Assembly (NCBI RefSeq): GCF_020181595.1
Contig: NZ_CP084028.1
Location: 1,391,497 to 1,455,496, forward strand
Source of the DNA: [Mycobacterium] vasticus
GTDB taxonomy: Bacteria; Actinomycetota; Actinomycetes; Mycobacteriales; Mycobacteriaceae
DNA length: 64,000 bases
Direction: 5' to 3'
This document shows positions 28,342-39,003 of the stretch, in pieces. Both the position numbers and the translations under genes were made by a program. Below the pieces are notes generated by a model. It had not been told where the DNA came from and made no database searches. It worked only from the letters and a program-made list of their open reading frames with translations. Each line of letters begins with the position of its first letter. Positions within the stretch are counted from its first letter, which is position 1.

Positions 28342-29610
28342 TCAGAGCCGAATCCTGCCCTCGGTTGCCGCCAGGGCGATATCGGTACGGAAATGACTGC
28401 CGGGCAACCGGATCGAGTCCAGCACCCGATAGGCATCCGCGCGCGCCGCATCCAGGTCCGCACCGGTGCCCACCACCGACAACACCCGGCCACCCGAGGA
28501 CACCACCGCACCGTCCTCGCGAAGTGCGGTGCCCGCGTGCAACACCCCGTCGGCCTCGGCGCCGACGATCACATCGCCCACCCGCGGCCGGCCCGGGTAG
28601 TTCTCCGCGGCCAGCACCACCGTCACCGCGGCTCCGTCGCGCCAGCGCAGCGCGCCGAAGTCGCTGAGCCCACCGGTGGCGGCGGCGTACAGCAACTGCC
28701 CCAGCGGTGATTCCAGCAGTGCCAGCACCGCCTGGGTCTCCGGATCGCCGAAGCGGCAATTGAATTCGACCACCGCCGGACCGGTTGACGTCATCGCCAG
28801 TCCGGCATAGAGCAGGCCGGAAAACCGACTGCCCCGCCGAACCAATTCAGCGGCAACAGGTTCCACAACATCGGCGACGATTCCCGCGGTCGCCTCCCGG
28901 GACAGCCATGGCAGCGGCGCGTAGGCGCCCATGCCGCCGGTGTTGGGGCCGGCATCGCCGTCGCCGACGCGCTTGAAGTCCTGGGCGGGAAGCAGTGGCA
29001 CCACGGTGTTGCCGTCGACCACGCAGAACAGTGACAGCTCCGGGCCGTCCAGAAAGGACTCCAACAGCACCGGGTGTCCGTCGTCGAGCAGGCCGGCGGC
29101 GTGTGCCCGCGCCGCGGAGCGGTCTGCGGTCACCACCACTCCCTTGCCGGCGGCCAGCCCGTCGTCCTTGACCACCCAGGCAGCCTCCCCCGCGTCCGGG
29201 CCGAATCGGGCCAGCGCGGCATCGAGGCCGGCGGGGTTGTCGACGATCTCGCTGCGGGCGGTGCGCACGCCCGCGGCTGCCATCACGTCCTTGGCGAAGG
29301 CCTTGGAACCTTCGATGCGGGCGGCGTCCTGGGACGGGCCGAAGCAGGCGATTCCGGCGGCGCGCACCGCGTCGGCCACGCCCAGCACCAGTGGTACCTC
29401 CGGTCCGATCACTACCAGGTCGGCCTCCACGTCGCGGGCCAGCGCGGTCACGGCCGGTCCCGAGGTGATGTCCACGTCGCGCTGCTCGGCTATCGCGGCG
29501 GTACCCGCGTTGCCGGGTGCGATCACCAGGCGATCGACCTTGGGATCGCTGGCCAGGGCCACCAGCAAGGCGTGTTCCCGGGCACCGGAACCGATCACCA
29601 GGACGTGCAT
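28342..29610 (-). CDS. purD: Phosphoribosylamine-glycine ligase (GAR synthetase)
   Basis: PurD ligates glycine to phosphoribosylamine using ATP, the second step of purine synthesis. The 422-residue ATP-grasp enzyme starts [15 protein letters not shown] and carries the [12 protein letters not shown] region, the ATP-grasp stretch [14 protein letters not shown], and the GARS signature [12 protein letters not shown]. The ATG at 29610 is preferred over the TTG two codons upstream. It ends a leftward operon headed by aldehyde dehydrogenase, with 77 bases separating it from the SDR gene. It corresponds to Rv0772. Confidence 0.97.
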   Translation of the reverse strand: MHVLVIGSGAREHALLVALASDPKVDRLVIAPGNAGTAAIAEQRDVDITSGPAVTALARDVEADLVVIGPEVPLVLGVADAVRAAGIACFGPSQDAARIEGSKAFAKDVMAAAGVRTARSEIVDNPAGLDAALARFGPDAGEAAWVVKDDGLAAGKGVVVTADRSAARAHAAGLLDDGHPVLLESFLDGPELSLFCVVDGNTVVPLLPAQDFKRVGDGDAGPNTGGMGAYAPLPWLSREATAGIVADVVEPVAAELVRRGSRFSGLLYAGLAMTSTGPAVVEFNCRFGDPETQAVLALLESPLGQLLYAAATGGLSDFGALRWRDGAAVTVVLAAENYPGRPRVGDVIVGAEADGVLHAGTALREDGAVVSSGGRVLSVVGTGADLDAARADAYRVLDSIRLPGSHFRTDIALAATEGRIRL

Positions 29611-29687
29611 GGGCAACTACTCCTCACTCGTCGTCTTCGCGGCCGTACACGGGTTCTGAGCGTAGTTGAGAACGTGCCTGCGCCGCG

Positions 29688-30563
29688 TCAGCCGCCCGCC
29701 ACCATGGCGTGCAGCTCCGTGATCGACCAGGGCGGCGTCCCCTGATGGTCGCGGTAGCCCAGCACCGCGGGGGCGGCGCGGTCGAACCGGCCGACGAAGC
29801 CGCCCGATGCCAAGAACACCGATCCGGTCACGCCGGCGGCCAGATCACTGGCGAGGTAGGCGTAGAGCGGTGCGGCGTATTCGGCGGGCGCCGGGTCCAG
29901 CGACGCGGCCATGGTGAACTCGTCCAGCAGGCCCCGGGCATGCAGGCCGCGGATGTGCTGCTCGTAGTCGGCGCCGGTGGACAGCCGTGTCTTGGCGCCC
30001 GGGCACACCACGTTGGCCCGCACCCCGTGCTCGGCGAGTTCGGCGGCGATCGCCTGCGTCAGCCCGTTGATTGCGGCCTTGCCGGCCGGATAGCCGGTGC
30101 CGCCGTAGTCACCGAGGAACGCCACCGACCCGCTGTTGACGATCGACCCGCGGCGTTGCCGGGCCATCAGCGGCGCGGCGGCCCGACAGGTGTGAAAGAC
30201 CGTGCCCAGGTGGGCGTCGAGCAGGTCGTGGAACTGCGCACCCGAGATCGACAGGATCGAGGACCCGGCCGGCTCGGCGACACCGGCGCAGTTGATCAGG
30301 ACGTCGACGCTGCCGTACTCCTCGCGACAGGCCTGCACCAGCGCCACCGCGGTCGCCTCCACATGGGCGGCCCCAGCCAGGCCGACGGCCCGGCCGCCGG
30401 AGCCGGTGACGGCGGCGACGGTGTCCTCGACCGCGTCGGCGTCGCGGCCGTTGACCACCACCCCTGCGCCGCAGGTCGCGAGCAGTTCGGCGACCGCCCG
30501 GCCGATGCCGCGACTGCCGCCGACGACAACGGCGCCCCGGTCGGCGAGCAGCGCCTCGGTCAT
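29688..30563 (-). CDS. Short-chain dehydrogenase/reductase (SDR)
   Basis: The 291-residue classical SDR has the cofactor motif GGSRGIGRAV (about residues 15-24), INCAGV in place of NNAG, catalytic Ser in NSGSVAF, and the YPAGK active site (Y...K, about residue 154). It should use NAD(P)H to interconvert a hydroxyl and a ketone, substrate unknown. The start overlaps the CMD-like stop by 4 bases. I recall no equivalent between Rv0771 and purD in M. tuberculosis, so this looks like an extra gene in the operon. Confidence 0.88.
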   Translation of the reverse strand: MTEALLADRGAVVVGGSRGIGRAVAELLATCGAGVVVNGRDADAVEDTVAAVTGSGGRAVGLAGAAHVEATAVALVQACREEYGSVDVLINCAGVAEPAGSSILSISGAQFHDLLDAHLGTVFHTCRAAAPLMARQRRGSIVNSGSVAFLGDYGGTGYPAGKAAINGLTQAIAAELAEHGVRANVVCPGAKTRLSTGADYEQHIRGLHARGLLDEFTMAASLDPAPAEYAAPLYAYLASDLAAGVTGSVFLASGGFVGRFDRAAPAVLGYRDHQGTPPWSITELHAMVAGG

Positions 30564-30985
30564 TGGCCTTTCTGCTTGTCCAGAACAGCCGCCACGTTGG
30601 CCGTCTTGTCCTCGCCCTGGCCCGCGGCCGCGGCCTTGGCCCGCTTGGCGATCACCTTCTCCACCACCGCGTTCAGCCCGGATCCGCGCGGGAAGCCGAC
30701 GTAGTGGGTGATGAAGATGGCCATCTCGCGCAGTTCGTCCTCGGTCAGCTCACCGTTGTGCAGCGCGGCGTTGACCTGGATCTCGGCCAGATCCTTCTCC
30801 CCGACCGCGGTCACCACCGTCAGGGTCATCAGCCGCTTGTCGCGCATGGAAAGCCCTGGGCGGCTCCAGATCCGCCCGAACAGGTGATCGGCGGTCAGCG
30901 CGAAGTACTCGCCCGGCATGTCGGGCATGTCCCAGGCGTAGACCTCGTTCATCTTGGCCAGCCCGGTGCGGCGCAGTTCGTCCAC
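30560..30985 (-). CDS. Carboxymuconolactone decarboxylase (CMD/AhpD-like) family protein
   Basis: The 141-residue protein matches the CMD family: helical, with GRIWSRPGLSMRDKRLMTLTVVTAVG and the ELREMAIFITHYVGFPRG segment that forms the active-site region in 4-carboxymuconolactone decarboxylases. The paired cysteines (CxxC) of AhpD peroxidases are absent, which argues for a decarboxylase or lactone-processing role. The gene lies 3 bases after the HIBADH-like gene. It corresponds to Rv0771. Confidence 0.88.
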   Translation of the reverse strand: MDELRRTGLAKMNEVYAWDMPDMPGEYFALTADHLFGRIWSRPGLSMRDKRLMTLTVVTAVGEKDLAEIQVNAALHNGELTEDELREMAIFITHYVGFPRGSGLNAVVEKVIAKRAKAAAAGQGEDKTANVAAVLDKQKGQ

Positions 30986-30988
30986 GTT

Positions 30989-31855
30989 CTACTCCTCTGT
31001 CTCGGTGTGCGGCACGCCCAGGCCGGCGGCGAGCTCGGCCAGCGCGATCTGCGCGAGCGGGAGATCGACCCCGGCGGATTCGCCGAGCGCCAACGCCAGG
31101 CTCAGGTCCTTCTCCCCGAGCCCACGGGTGTGGGTGAACGGGCCGCGCAGGAAGTGGTCTTGCGGCAGTGGCGCGGTGGAGTCCAGCAGCATGATCGCGC
31201 CGGGCCCGCCGGTGAGCGCATCGGTGTGGCGCACCACCCGGCCCAGTGCCTGCAGGTCCAGCCCGGCCGCTTCGGCGAGCTTCATAGCCTCGCCGGCGGC
31301 GGCGTAGGCGGTGAAGGTCAACATGTTGCGCGCCAGCTTCATTCGGGTGCCCGCACCGGGCTCGCCGGCGTGGATCACCAGCGAAGCCCAGCACTTGAAC
31401 GCCGGCTTGATCTGCTCATAGACCGCGCGCTCGGCGCCGACCATGGTCGCCAGTTGCCCCTTCTGGGCGGCACCGGCGCCGCCGCTGACCGGCGCATCGA
31501 TGACGTGAATGCCCTGCGGCTTGAGCTCCTCGGCCAGCTCGGCAGCCGTGGTGTCGGCGATCGTCGAGTGGATCGCGATCACCGTGCCCGGCTTGGCATT
31601 GGTCGCCAGCTCGGCGACCACCTCGCGGACCTGGGCGTCGTCGAGCACGGTGATGCTGATGATGTCGGCGCATCCCGCGACGTCGGCGACACTGTCGGCC
31701 TGCCGAGCCCCGGCCTCGGTCAGCGGGGCCATCGCCTCGGGGCGCACATCGAACACCGTCACCCCGCCCGGCCAGTCGACCAGCCGCTGGGCCATCGGCG
31801 CACCCATGTTCCCCAGGCCGATATAGCCCAGGCGAATCTCGTTGTCTGTGCTCAT
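30989..31855 (-). CDS. NAD(P)-dependent beta-hydroxyacid dehydrogenase (HIBADH-like)
   Basis: The 288-residue protein belongs to the 6-phosphogluconate/3-hydroxyisobutyrate dehydrogenase superfamily. The Rossmann motif LGYIGLGNMGAPMAQRL is at about residues 9-25, the substrate motif DAPVSGGAGAAQKGQL at about 119-134, and the catalytic-lysine region GAGTRMKLARNML at about 167-179. The start at 31855 overlaps the SDR stop by 4 bases (ATGA). It probably oxidises a beta-hydroxy acid made by the neighbouring enzymes. It corresponds to Rv0770. Confidence 0.9.
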   Translation of the reverse strand: MSTDNEIRLGYIGLGNMGAPMAQRLVDWPGGVTVFDVRPEAMAPLTEAGARQADSVADVAGCADIISITVLDDAQVREVVAELATNAKPGTVIAIHSTIADTTAAELAEELKPQGIHVIDAPVSGGAGAAQKGQLATMVGAERAVYEQIKPAFKCWASLVIHAGEPGAGTRMKLARNMLTFTAYAAAGEAMKLAEAAGLDLQALGRVVRHTDALTGGPGAIMLLDSTAPLPQDHFLRGPFTHTRGLGEKDLSLALALGESAGVDLPLAQIALAELAAGLGVPHTETEE

Positions 31856-32604
31856 GACCGGATGATCTGTCCGCCGTCGACGTTGAAGATCTGTCCGGTG
31901 ATCCACGACGCCTGATCCGACAGCAGGAACAGACACATCGGAACCAGATCCGCCGGCGTGCCCATCCGCGCCAGCGGCAGCTGCTGCACCATCTGCTTGA
32001 CGATGGCCTGCGGGGTGGTGACCCGGTTGGCCTCGGTGTCGATGGGGCCGGGCGCGATCGCGTTGATCCGGATGTTGCGCCAGCCCAGCTCACGCGAGAG
32101 CTGCTGGGTCAGGCCGTTGATACCGACCTTGGCCAGACCGTAGAAGTTCGCGTAAACCCATGCCGCGGTGGAGGACTGGTTGACAATGGCACCGCCGCAG
32201 CGCTGCGCCATGTGTTCGTAGACGGCCCTCGTGCAGATCAGCGCACCGTCGAGGTTCACCCGCATGAACTTCTCGTAGTAGTCCCACGGCACGGTCAGCA
32301 GGCCGTCGAGCTTCATCCCGCCGAAGATCGCGGCATTGTTGACCAGGTAGTCGATCCCGCCGAACTCCGCTACCGTCGCATCGGCCATCGCCTTGGCCGA
32401 CTCCGGGTCGGAGACGTCGACGCCGACCGCCAGCGCCTTGCCGCCGTCGGCCACGATCTGCTGGGCGACGCCTCGAGCGCCCTCGACGTTGATGTCGGCG
32501 ACCACCACCGCAGCGCCGCCGGCGGCCAGCGCCTCGGCATAGGCCTGACCGATCCCGCCACCGGCGCCGGTGACAATCGCCACCTTGTCGTCGAATTGCC
32601 CCAT
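31852..32604 (-). CDS. SDR family oxidoreductase (Rv0769-like)
   Basis: The 250-residue classical SDR has VTGAGGGIGQAYAE (cofactor motif, residues about 11-24), NNAAIFG, catalytic Ser in NQSSTAAW, YGLAK near residue 150, and the C-terminal WITGQIFNVDGGQ. It is translationally coupled to the HIBADH-like gene and lies 26 bases after the aldehyde dehydrogenase, so it is the second gene of that operon. The substrate is unknown but is likely to be an intermediate shared with AldA. Confidence 0.92.
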   Translation of the reverse strand: MGQFDDKVAIVTGAGGGIGQAYAEALAAGGAAVVVADINVEGARGVAQQIVADGGKALAVGVDVSDPESAKAMADATVAEFGGIDYLVNNAAIFGGMKLDGLLTVPWDYYEKFMRVNLDGALICTRAVYEHMAQRCGGAIVNQSSTAAWVYANFYGLAKVGINGLTQQLSRELGWRNIRINAIAPGPIDTEANRVTTPQAIVKQMVQQLPLARMGTPADLVPMCLFLLSDQASWITGQIFNVDGGQIIRS

Positions 32605-32630
32605 CTGCTTACTCTCCTTGATTTTGGTCG

Positions 32631-34097
32631 TCAGTTCGCTGCTGTTGCAATGGCTTTGGTCTCCAGATACTCCTCGAATCCGGCGACACCCATCTCCCGG
32701 CCGTTGCCGGACTGCTTGTATCCGCCGAACGGCACGTCGGCGGAGTACCAGACCCCGCCGTTGACGTTGACGGTTCCGGCGCGCAGCCGGGCCGCGACGG
32801 CGGCCGCCCTCTCGGCACCGCCGTAGACGGTGGCCGACAATCCGTAGGGCGAGTCGTTGGCGATACGAACCGCGTCGTCGTCGCCGTCGTGGGCGATCAC
32901 GGTCAGCACCGGGCCGAAGATCTCTTCGCGGGCCACCCGTGCGTCGTTGGTCAGCCCGGCGATCACGGTGGGCTCGATGAAGAAGCCGGCCGGCTGATCG
33001 GCCGGACGCCCGCCGCCGCAGGCGAAGCTGCCGCCCTCGGTGACGGCCAGATCCAGATAACTCTGCACCCGGTCGCGCTGACGCGCCGAAATCACCGGCC
33101 CGCAAACGGTTCCGGGCTTGTTCGGGTCGCCGGGCTTGATCGAACCCATGGTCCCGGCGGCAATCGCCACCGCCTCGTCATAGCGAGCCCGGGGCACCAC
33201 CAGCCGGGTGGTGATCGCGCAGCCCTGCCCGGCGTGGATGCAGACCGAGAACGCCGCCACCGAGCAGGCCGCGGCCAGGTCGGCATCGTCGAGCACCACG
33301 AACGCGGACTTACCGCCGAGCTCCAAGAAGACCTTTTTGATGGTCGCCGCCGCGTCCGCCATCACGCTGCGGCCGGTCGCCGTCGAACCGGTGAACGAAA
33401 CCATGTCCACCCGAGGGTCTTTGGCCAGCATAGCGCCCAGCGCGTGGTCGGTGGAGGTGACGATGTTGACCACGCCCGGGGGGATGTCGGTGTGCTCGGC
33501 GATCAACTCACCGAGCACCGCGGCCACCCACGGGGTGTCGGGTGCGGGTTTGAGCACCACGGTGTTGCCGGCCGCCAGCGCCGGACCCAGTTTGGCCAGG
33601 TTGATCTGGTGCGGGAAGTTCCACGGGGTGATGGCGCCGACGACGCCGACCGCCTCGCGCACCACCGAGCGCCGAGTGGGGATACCCATTGGAGAGGCTT
33701 CACCGAGATCCTGCGTCCACTCATAGTTCTCGGCGGTGTCCGCGGCGAACCCGAGGTCGTCGATCGGCCCTTCCAACTGGGCGCCGGCGGTGAGCATCCG
33801 GGGCGCCCCCACCTCGGCGATGGTCACTTCGCGCAGCTCTTCCAGATTTTCGCGCAGCGCGTCACGCAGCTGGCGCACACAGCGCACCCGCAGTTCGGTG
33901 TTGGTCGACCAGTCGGTGTCGTCGAAGGCCCGCCGCGCGGCCTCGATGGCCCGGTCCATGTCGGCGGCGTCGGCATTGGCTGCCTCACCGAGCACTTCCT
34001 CGGTGGCCGGGTTAACGGTGGCGAAGGCGCCCGCACCGCCCGCGGCCAGTTTTCCGTCGATGAGCAGCCGGCTCATGCCGTCGGCCAGTAACGCCAT
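32631..34097 (-). CDS. Aldehyde dehydrogenase (AldA-like)
   Basis: The 488-residue NAD(P)-dependent enzyme converts an aldehyde to its acid. Motifs are VGAITPWNFPHQI, the cofactor-binding VSFTGSTATGR, the catalytic Glu in FLELGGKSAF (about residue 254), the catalytic Cys in HAGQGCAITT (about residue 290) and the EEIFGPVLTV region. It is the first gene of a leftward operon and faces a tetR gene across a 147-base region with two operator-like palindromes, so it is probably repressed by that regulator. It corresponds to Rv0768. Confidence 0.93.
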   Translation of the reverse strand: MALLADGMSRLLIDGKLAAGGAGAFATVNPATEEVLGEAANADAADMDRAIEAARRAFDDTDWSTNTELRVRCVRQLRDALRENLEELREVTIAEVGAPRMLTAGAQLEGPIDDLGFAADTAENYEWTQDLGEASPMGIPTRRSVVREAVGVVGAITPWNFPHQINLAKLGPALAAGNTVVLKPAPDTPWVAAVLGELIAEHTDIPPGVVNIVTSTDHALGAMLAKDPRVDMVSFTGSTATGRSVMADAAATIKKVFLELGGKSAFVVLDDADLAAACSVAAFSVCIHAGQGCAITTRLVVPRARYDEAVAIAAGTMGSIKPGDPNKPGTVCGPVISARQRDRVQSYLDLAVTEGGSFACGGGRPADQPAGFFIEPTVIAGLTNDARVAREEIFGPVLTVIAHDGDDDAVRIANDSPYGLSATVYGGAERAAAVAARLRAGTVNVNGGVWYSADVPFGGYKQSGNGREMGVAGFEEYLETKAIATAAN

Positions 34098-34115
34098 CAG
34101 TCACTCCCAGAGAAT

Positions 34116-34129
34116 TGGACACATGTCTG
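34116..34129. promoter_or_regulatory. TetR operator candidate, aldA-proximal site
   Basis: The sequence TGGACACATGTCTG contains the core GACA-NN-TGTC, with the left arm identical to the site at 34238. It is 19-32 bases upstream of the aldehyde dehydrogenase start, where a bound repressor would block transcription. Only four of six positions in the right arm match the perfect palindrome of the second site. Confidence 0.5.
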
Positions 34130-34237
34130 TTATTGCTCGGTCGAACCCTAACCACAGAATCCGTGATCCCGCAACCCGGGACCCGAAGATCCTATTATTA
34201 CTGCAGACTTGCCCGTCTCGTCTACGATCGGCTACGT

Positions 34238-34251
34238 TGGACAGGTGTCCA
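34238..34251. promoter_or_regulatory. TetR operator candidate, perfect palindrome at the tetR start
   Basis: The sequence TGGACAGGTGTCCA has perfect 6-base arms separated by 2 bases. It shares the core GACA-NN-TGTC with the site at 34116. It overlaps the GTG chosen as the tetR start, so either the site autoregulates a leaderless transcript or the true start is the next in-frame GTG at 34260. Confidence 0.55.
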
Positions 34252-34847
34252 GTGAATCGGTGGCGGCAGTCACATCAACTGATGCCGCCCCCCGCAACCG
34301 GCGCCAGGAGGAAACCTTCCGCAAGGTGCTGGCCGCCGGTATGGAGATGCTGCGCGAAAAGTCCTATGCAGACCTGACCGTGCGCGCGGTGGCCGCACGA
34401 GCCAAAGTCGCCCCGGCGACCGCCTACACCTACTTCTCGTCGAAGAACCACCTGATCGCCGAGGTCTACCTGGATCTGGTTCGCCAGGTTCCGTACTTCA
34501 CCGACGTCAACGAGCCGATGCCGAGCCGGGTCAACCAGGCGCTGCGGCACCTGGCGCTGGTGGTCGCCGACGAACCCGAGGTGGCGGCGGCCTGCACCGC
34601 GGCGCTGCTCAGCGGCAGCGGCGACGCGGCGGTGCGCACGGTGCGCGACCGGATCGGCGCCGAGATCCACCGCCGCATCACCTCGGCGATCGGCCCCGGC
34701 GCGGACCCGCAGACGGTCTCGGCCCTGGAGATGACCTTCTTCGGCGCCCTGGTCAACGCCGGCAGCGGCGCCTTCACCTACCACCAGATCACCGATCGGC
34801 TGGCCTTCGTGGTCAGCCTGATCCTGGAACCAGGAGCATCCAAGTGA
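34245..34847 (+). CDS. TetR-family regulator of the P450/aldehyde dehydrogenase cluster
   Basis: About 200 residues. After a short N-terminal tail the HTH is clear: ETFRKVLAAGMEMLREKSY, then LTVRAVAARAKVAPATAYTYFSSKNHLIAEVY (residues about 45-76). The rest is a variable helical ligand domain. Possible starts are TTG 34209, GTG 34245 and GTG 34260; none has a clear ribosome-binding site. The stop overlaps the cyp123 start (GTGA), so the regulator is cotranscribed with the P450 operon and is divergent from aldA. It corresponds to Rv0767c. Confidence 0.88.
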   Translation: MSSESVAAVTSTDAAPRNRRQEETFRKVLAAGMEMLREKSYADLTVRAVAARAKVAPATAYTYFSSKNHLIAEVYLDLVRQVPYFTDVNEPMPSRVNQALRHLALVVADEPEVAAACTAALLSGSGDAAVRTVRDRIGAEIHRRITSAIGPGADPQTVSALEMTFFGALVNAGSGAFTYHQITDRLAFVVSLILEPGASK

Positions 34848-36070
34848 GTCTGCAAGCCCCGCCTTCCAATCCACCGGTCCTCAACCCGTACGACTACGAC
34901 TTCCACGAGGACCCGTTCCCGTACTACCGGCGGCTGCGCGACGAGGCCCCGGTGTATCACAACGAAGAGCTGAACTTCTGGGCGATCTCGCGCCACCAGG
35001 ACGTCCTGCACGGGTTCCGTAACAGCGATGCGCTGTCCAACCGCGACGGGGTGTCACTGGACCCGGTCTCGCGTGGTCCGCACGCCCAGCTGGTGATGTC
35101 GTTTCTGGCCATGGACGATCCGCAGCACCTGAGGCTTCGCACGCTGGTGTCGCGCGGCTTCACCCCGCGCCGGATCCGCGAGCTCGAACCGCAGGTGATC
35201 CGGCTGGCACGCCAGCACCTGGACACCGCGATCGCGCCCGGCCCGGACGGCACCTGCTCGTTCGACTTCATCAACGACTTCGCCGGCAAGCTGCCGATGG
35301 ACGTCATCTCCGAGCTGATGGGTGTACCCGAGGCCGACCGGACCCGGATCCGGGAGCTGGCCGACGGGGTGCTGCACCGCGAAGACGGCGTGACCGACGT
35401 CCCGCAGTCGGCCATCCAGGCCTCGATGGACCTGATGACCTACTACAACGAGATGATCGCCGACTTCAAGAAACAACCGGCCGACAACCTCACCTCGGCG
35501 CTGCTGGAGACCGAGGTCGACGGGGACCGGCTCGGCGACCAAGAGATCCTGGCCTTCCTGTTCCTGATGGTGATCGCCGGCAATGAGACCACCACCAAGC
35601 TGCTGGGCAGCGCGATCTACTGGGGCCATCGCAACCGCGATCAGCTGGCGCCGCTGTATGCCGATCACTCCCGGATCCCGCTGTGGGTGGAGGAGACGCT
35701 GCGCTACGACACCCCCAGCCAGATCCTGGCGCGCACCGTCGCGCAGGACTACACCGTGGCCGGCACCACCATTCCCGCCGATTCGGTGGTGCTGTTGCTG
35801 CCGGGCTCGGGAAACCGCGACGAACGGGTCTTCGACGAGCCCGACGCGTTCCGGATCGGCCGCGACATCGGTTCCAAGCTGCTCAGTTTCGGCAGCGGAG
35901 CGCACTTCTGCCTGGGCGCGCACCTGGCCCGGATGGAGGCGCGGGTGGCGCTCGAGGAGCTTTTCAACCGGATCAGCGACTACCAGGTCGACGAGGCCAA
36001 TGCCGTGCGGGTGCACTCATCCAACGTGCGCGGTTTCGCCGATCTCCCGATCACCGTCAAGGAGGCATAG
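34844..36070 (+). CDS. Cytochrome P450, CYP123-like
   Basis: The 408-residue soluble P450 starts with GTG overlapping the tetR stop. It has the I-helix VIAGNETTTKLLG, the ExxR motif EETLRYDTP, and the heme loop [17 protein letters not shown]. Its position between a TetR gene and an SDR next to cyp51 matches cyp123 (Rv0766c). The substrate is unknown. It probably draws electrons from the ferredoxin encoded at 38246. It ends directly before the SDR start codon. Confidence 0.92.
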   Translation: MSLQAPPSNPPVLNPYDYDFHEDPFPYYRRLRDEAPVYHNEELNFWAISRHQDVLHGFRNSDALSNRDGVSLDPVSRGPHAQLVMSFLAMDDPQHLRLRTLVSRGFTPRRIRELEPQVIRLARQHLDTAIAPGPDGTCSFDFINDFAGKLPMDVISELMGVPEADRTRIRELADGVLHREDGVTDVPQSAIQASMDLMTYYNEMIADFKKQPADNLTSALLETEVDGDRLGDQEILAFLFLMVIAGNETTTKLLGSAIYWGHRNRDQLAPLYADHSRIPLWVEETLRYDTPSQILARTVAQDYTVAGTTIPADSVVLLLPGSGNRDERVFDEPDAFRIGRDIGSKLLSFGSGAHFCLGAHLARMEARVALEELFNRISDYQVDEANAVRVHSSNVRGFADLPITVKEA

Positions 36071-36894
36071 ATGCCACGCTTCGACCCGCCCCCCGCCCGC
36101 CGGCCCGCGATCGTCGCGGGTGCGTCATCGGGTATCGGCGCGGCCACCGCGGAAGAGCTTGCGCGCCGCGGCTTTCCGGTCGCCCTGGGCGCCCGGAGAA
36201 CCGAGAAGCTCACGGACCTGGTGGACAAGATTCGCAGCGACGGCGGTGAGGCGGTGGCATTCAACCTCGATGTCACCGACGCCGACTCGGTCAAATCGTT
36301 TGTGGCCCAGAGCATCGATGCCCTGGGCGAGATCGAGTTGCTGGTCTCCGGCGCCGGCGACATGAACCCCGGCCGCATCCACGAGCTGCCCACCGAGGCG
36401 TTCAACGACCAGGTCCAGGTGCACCTGATCGGCGCCAACCGGCTGGCAACCGCGGTGCTGCCGGACATGGTGGCCCGCCGCCGCGGCGACGTGATCTTCG
36501 TCGGGTCCGACGTGGCGTTGCAGCAGCGCCCGCACATGGGCGCCTACGGTGCGGCCAAGGCGGCGCTGGTAGCGATGGTGCACAACCTGCGAATGGAATT
36601 GGAGGGCACCGGAGTTCGCGCCTCGATCGTTCACCCCGGACCGACCCTGACCGAGATGGGCTGGAAGCTGACGGCCGAGCAGGTCGGCCCGATGTTGCAG
36701 GACTGGGCCAAGTGGGGCCAGGCCCGGCACAACTACTTCCTGCGCCCACAGGACCTGGCCCGTGCCATCGCGTTCGTAGCGGAGACGCCGCGCGGCGCCC
36801 ACATCGTCGACATGGAAGTACAGCCCGAGGCTCCGTTGAGTGACGCCGACGCCGATCGTCAGCAACTGCAATTGGGCGAGGAAGGAATGCCGTC

Positions 36895-36898
<4 letters not shown>
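36071..36898 (+). CDS. SDR family oxidoreductase between two P450 genes (Rv0765c-like)
   Basis: The 275-residue SDR has the cofactor motif VAGASSGIGAATAEEL (about residues 15-30), a variant VSGAGD in place of NNAG, catalytic Ser in FVGSDVAL, and YGAAK near residue 158. It begins right after the cyp123 stop and overlaps cyp51 by 4 bases. Given its partners it may oxidise an alcohol produced by a P450, possibly of sterol or terpenoid type. This is inferred from context only. Confidence 0.9.
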
Positions 36899-38452
<1,554 letters not shown>

Positions 38453-38454
38453 AA

Positions 38455-39003
38455 ATGCCGACGTCCCTCCCCCGCGAACAACTCGACGAATGGGTCGAGC
38501 GCTGGCTGCAGGCCAATCGTGACGCCGAAGCGGCCGGCGACTGGCGGCCACTGGCCGACTTCTACGCCGATGACGCCACCTACGGCTGGAACATCGGGCC
38601 CAAGGAGGACGTCATGTGCGTCGGGATCGACGAGATCCGCGACATCGCACTCGGCCTGGAGATGGAGGGCCTGGACAACTGGCAATACCCATACCAAAAG
38701 GTACTGATCGACGACAAGCAGGGTGAGATCGTCGGCTTCTGGAAGCAGGTCGCCACCGACTCCGAGGGCGCCGAATCGGAGATCTACGGCATCGGCGGCA
38801 GCTGGTTTCGGCTCAACGCCGAGTTCAAGATCGAATGGCAGCGCGACTTCTTCGACTTCGGGCACGTCTCGGCGCTGTACATGGAGCTGATCAAGGCCGG
38901 CAAGTTGTCGCCGGGAATGCAGAAGCGCATCGAGCGCAGTCTTGCCGGCGAGAAGCTGCCCGGCTACTACCCACTGGGACAGGCGCCGGTGCCACTGTGG
39001 TGA
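38455..39003 (+). CDS. SnoaL/NTF2-like protein (Rv0762c-like)
   Basis: The 182-residue protein begins MPTSLPREQLDEWVERW. ADFYADDATYGWNIGP looks like the start of a SnoaL/NTF2-like cone fold, which in other pathways binds or isomerises steroid- or polyketide-like ligands. No catalytic residues can be assigned with confidence. It starts 2 bases after the ferredoxin stop and overlaps the next P450 by 4 bases. It matches Rv0762c in size and position; its function is unknown. Confidence 0.8.
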   Translation: MPTSLPREQLDEWVERWLQANRDAEAAGDWRPLADFYADDATYGWNIGPKEDVMCVGIDEIRDIALGLEMEGLDNWQYPYQKVLIDDKQGEIVGFWKQVATDSEGAESEIYGIGGSWFRLNAEFKIEWQRDFFDFGHVSALYMELIKAGKLSPGMQKRIERSLAGEKLPGYYPLGQAPVPLW

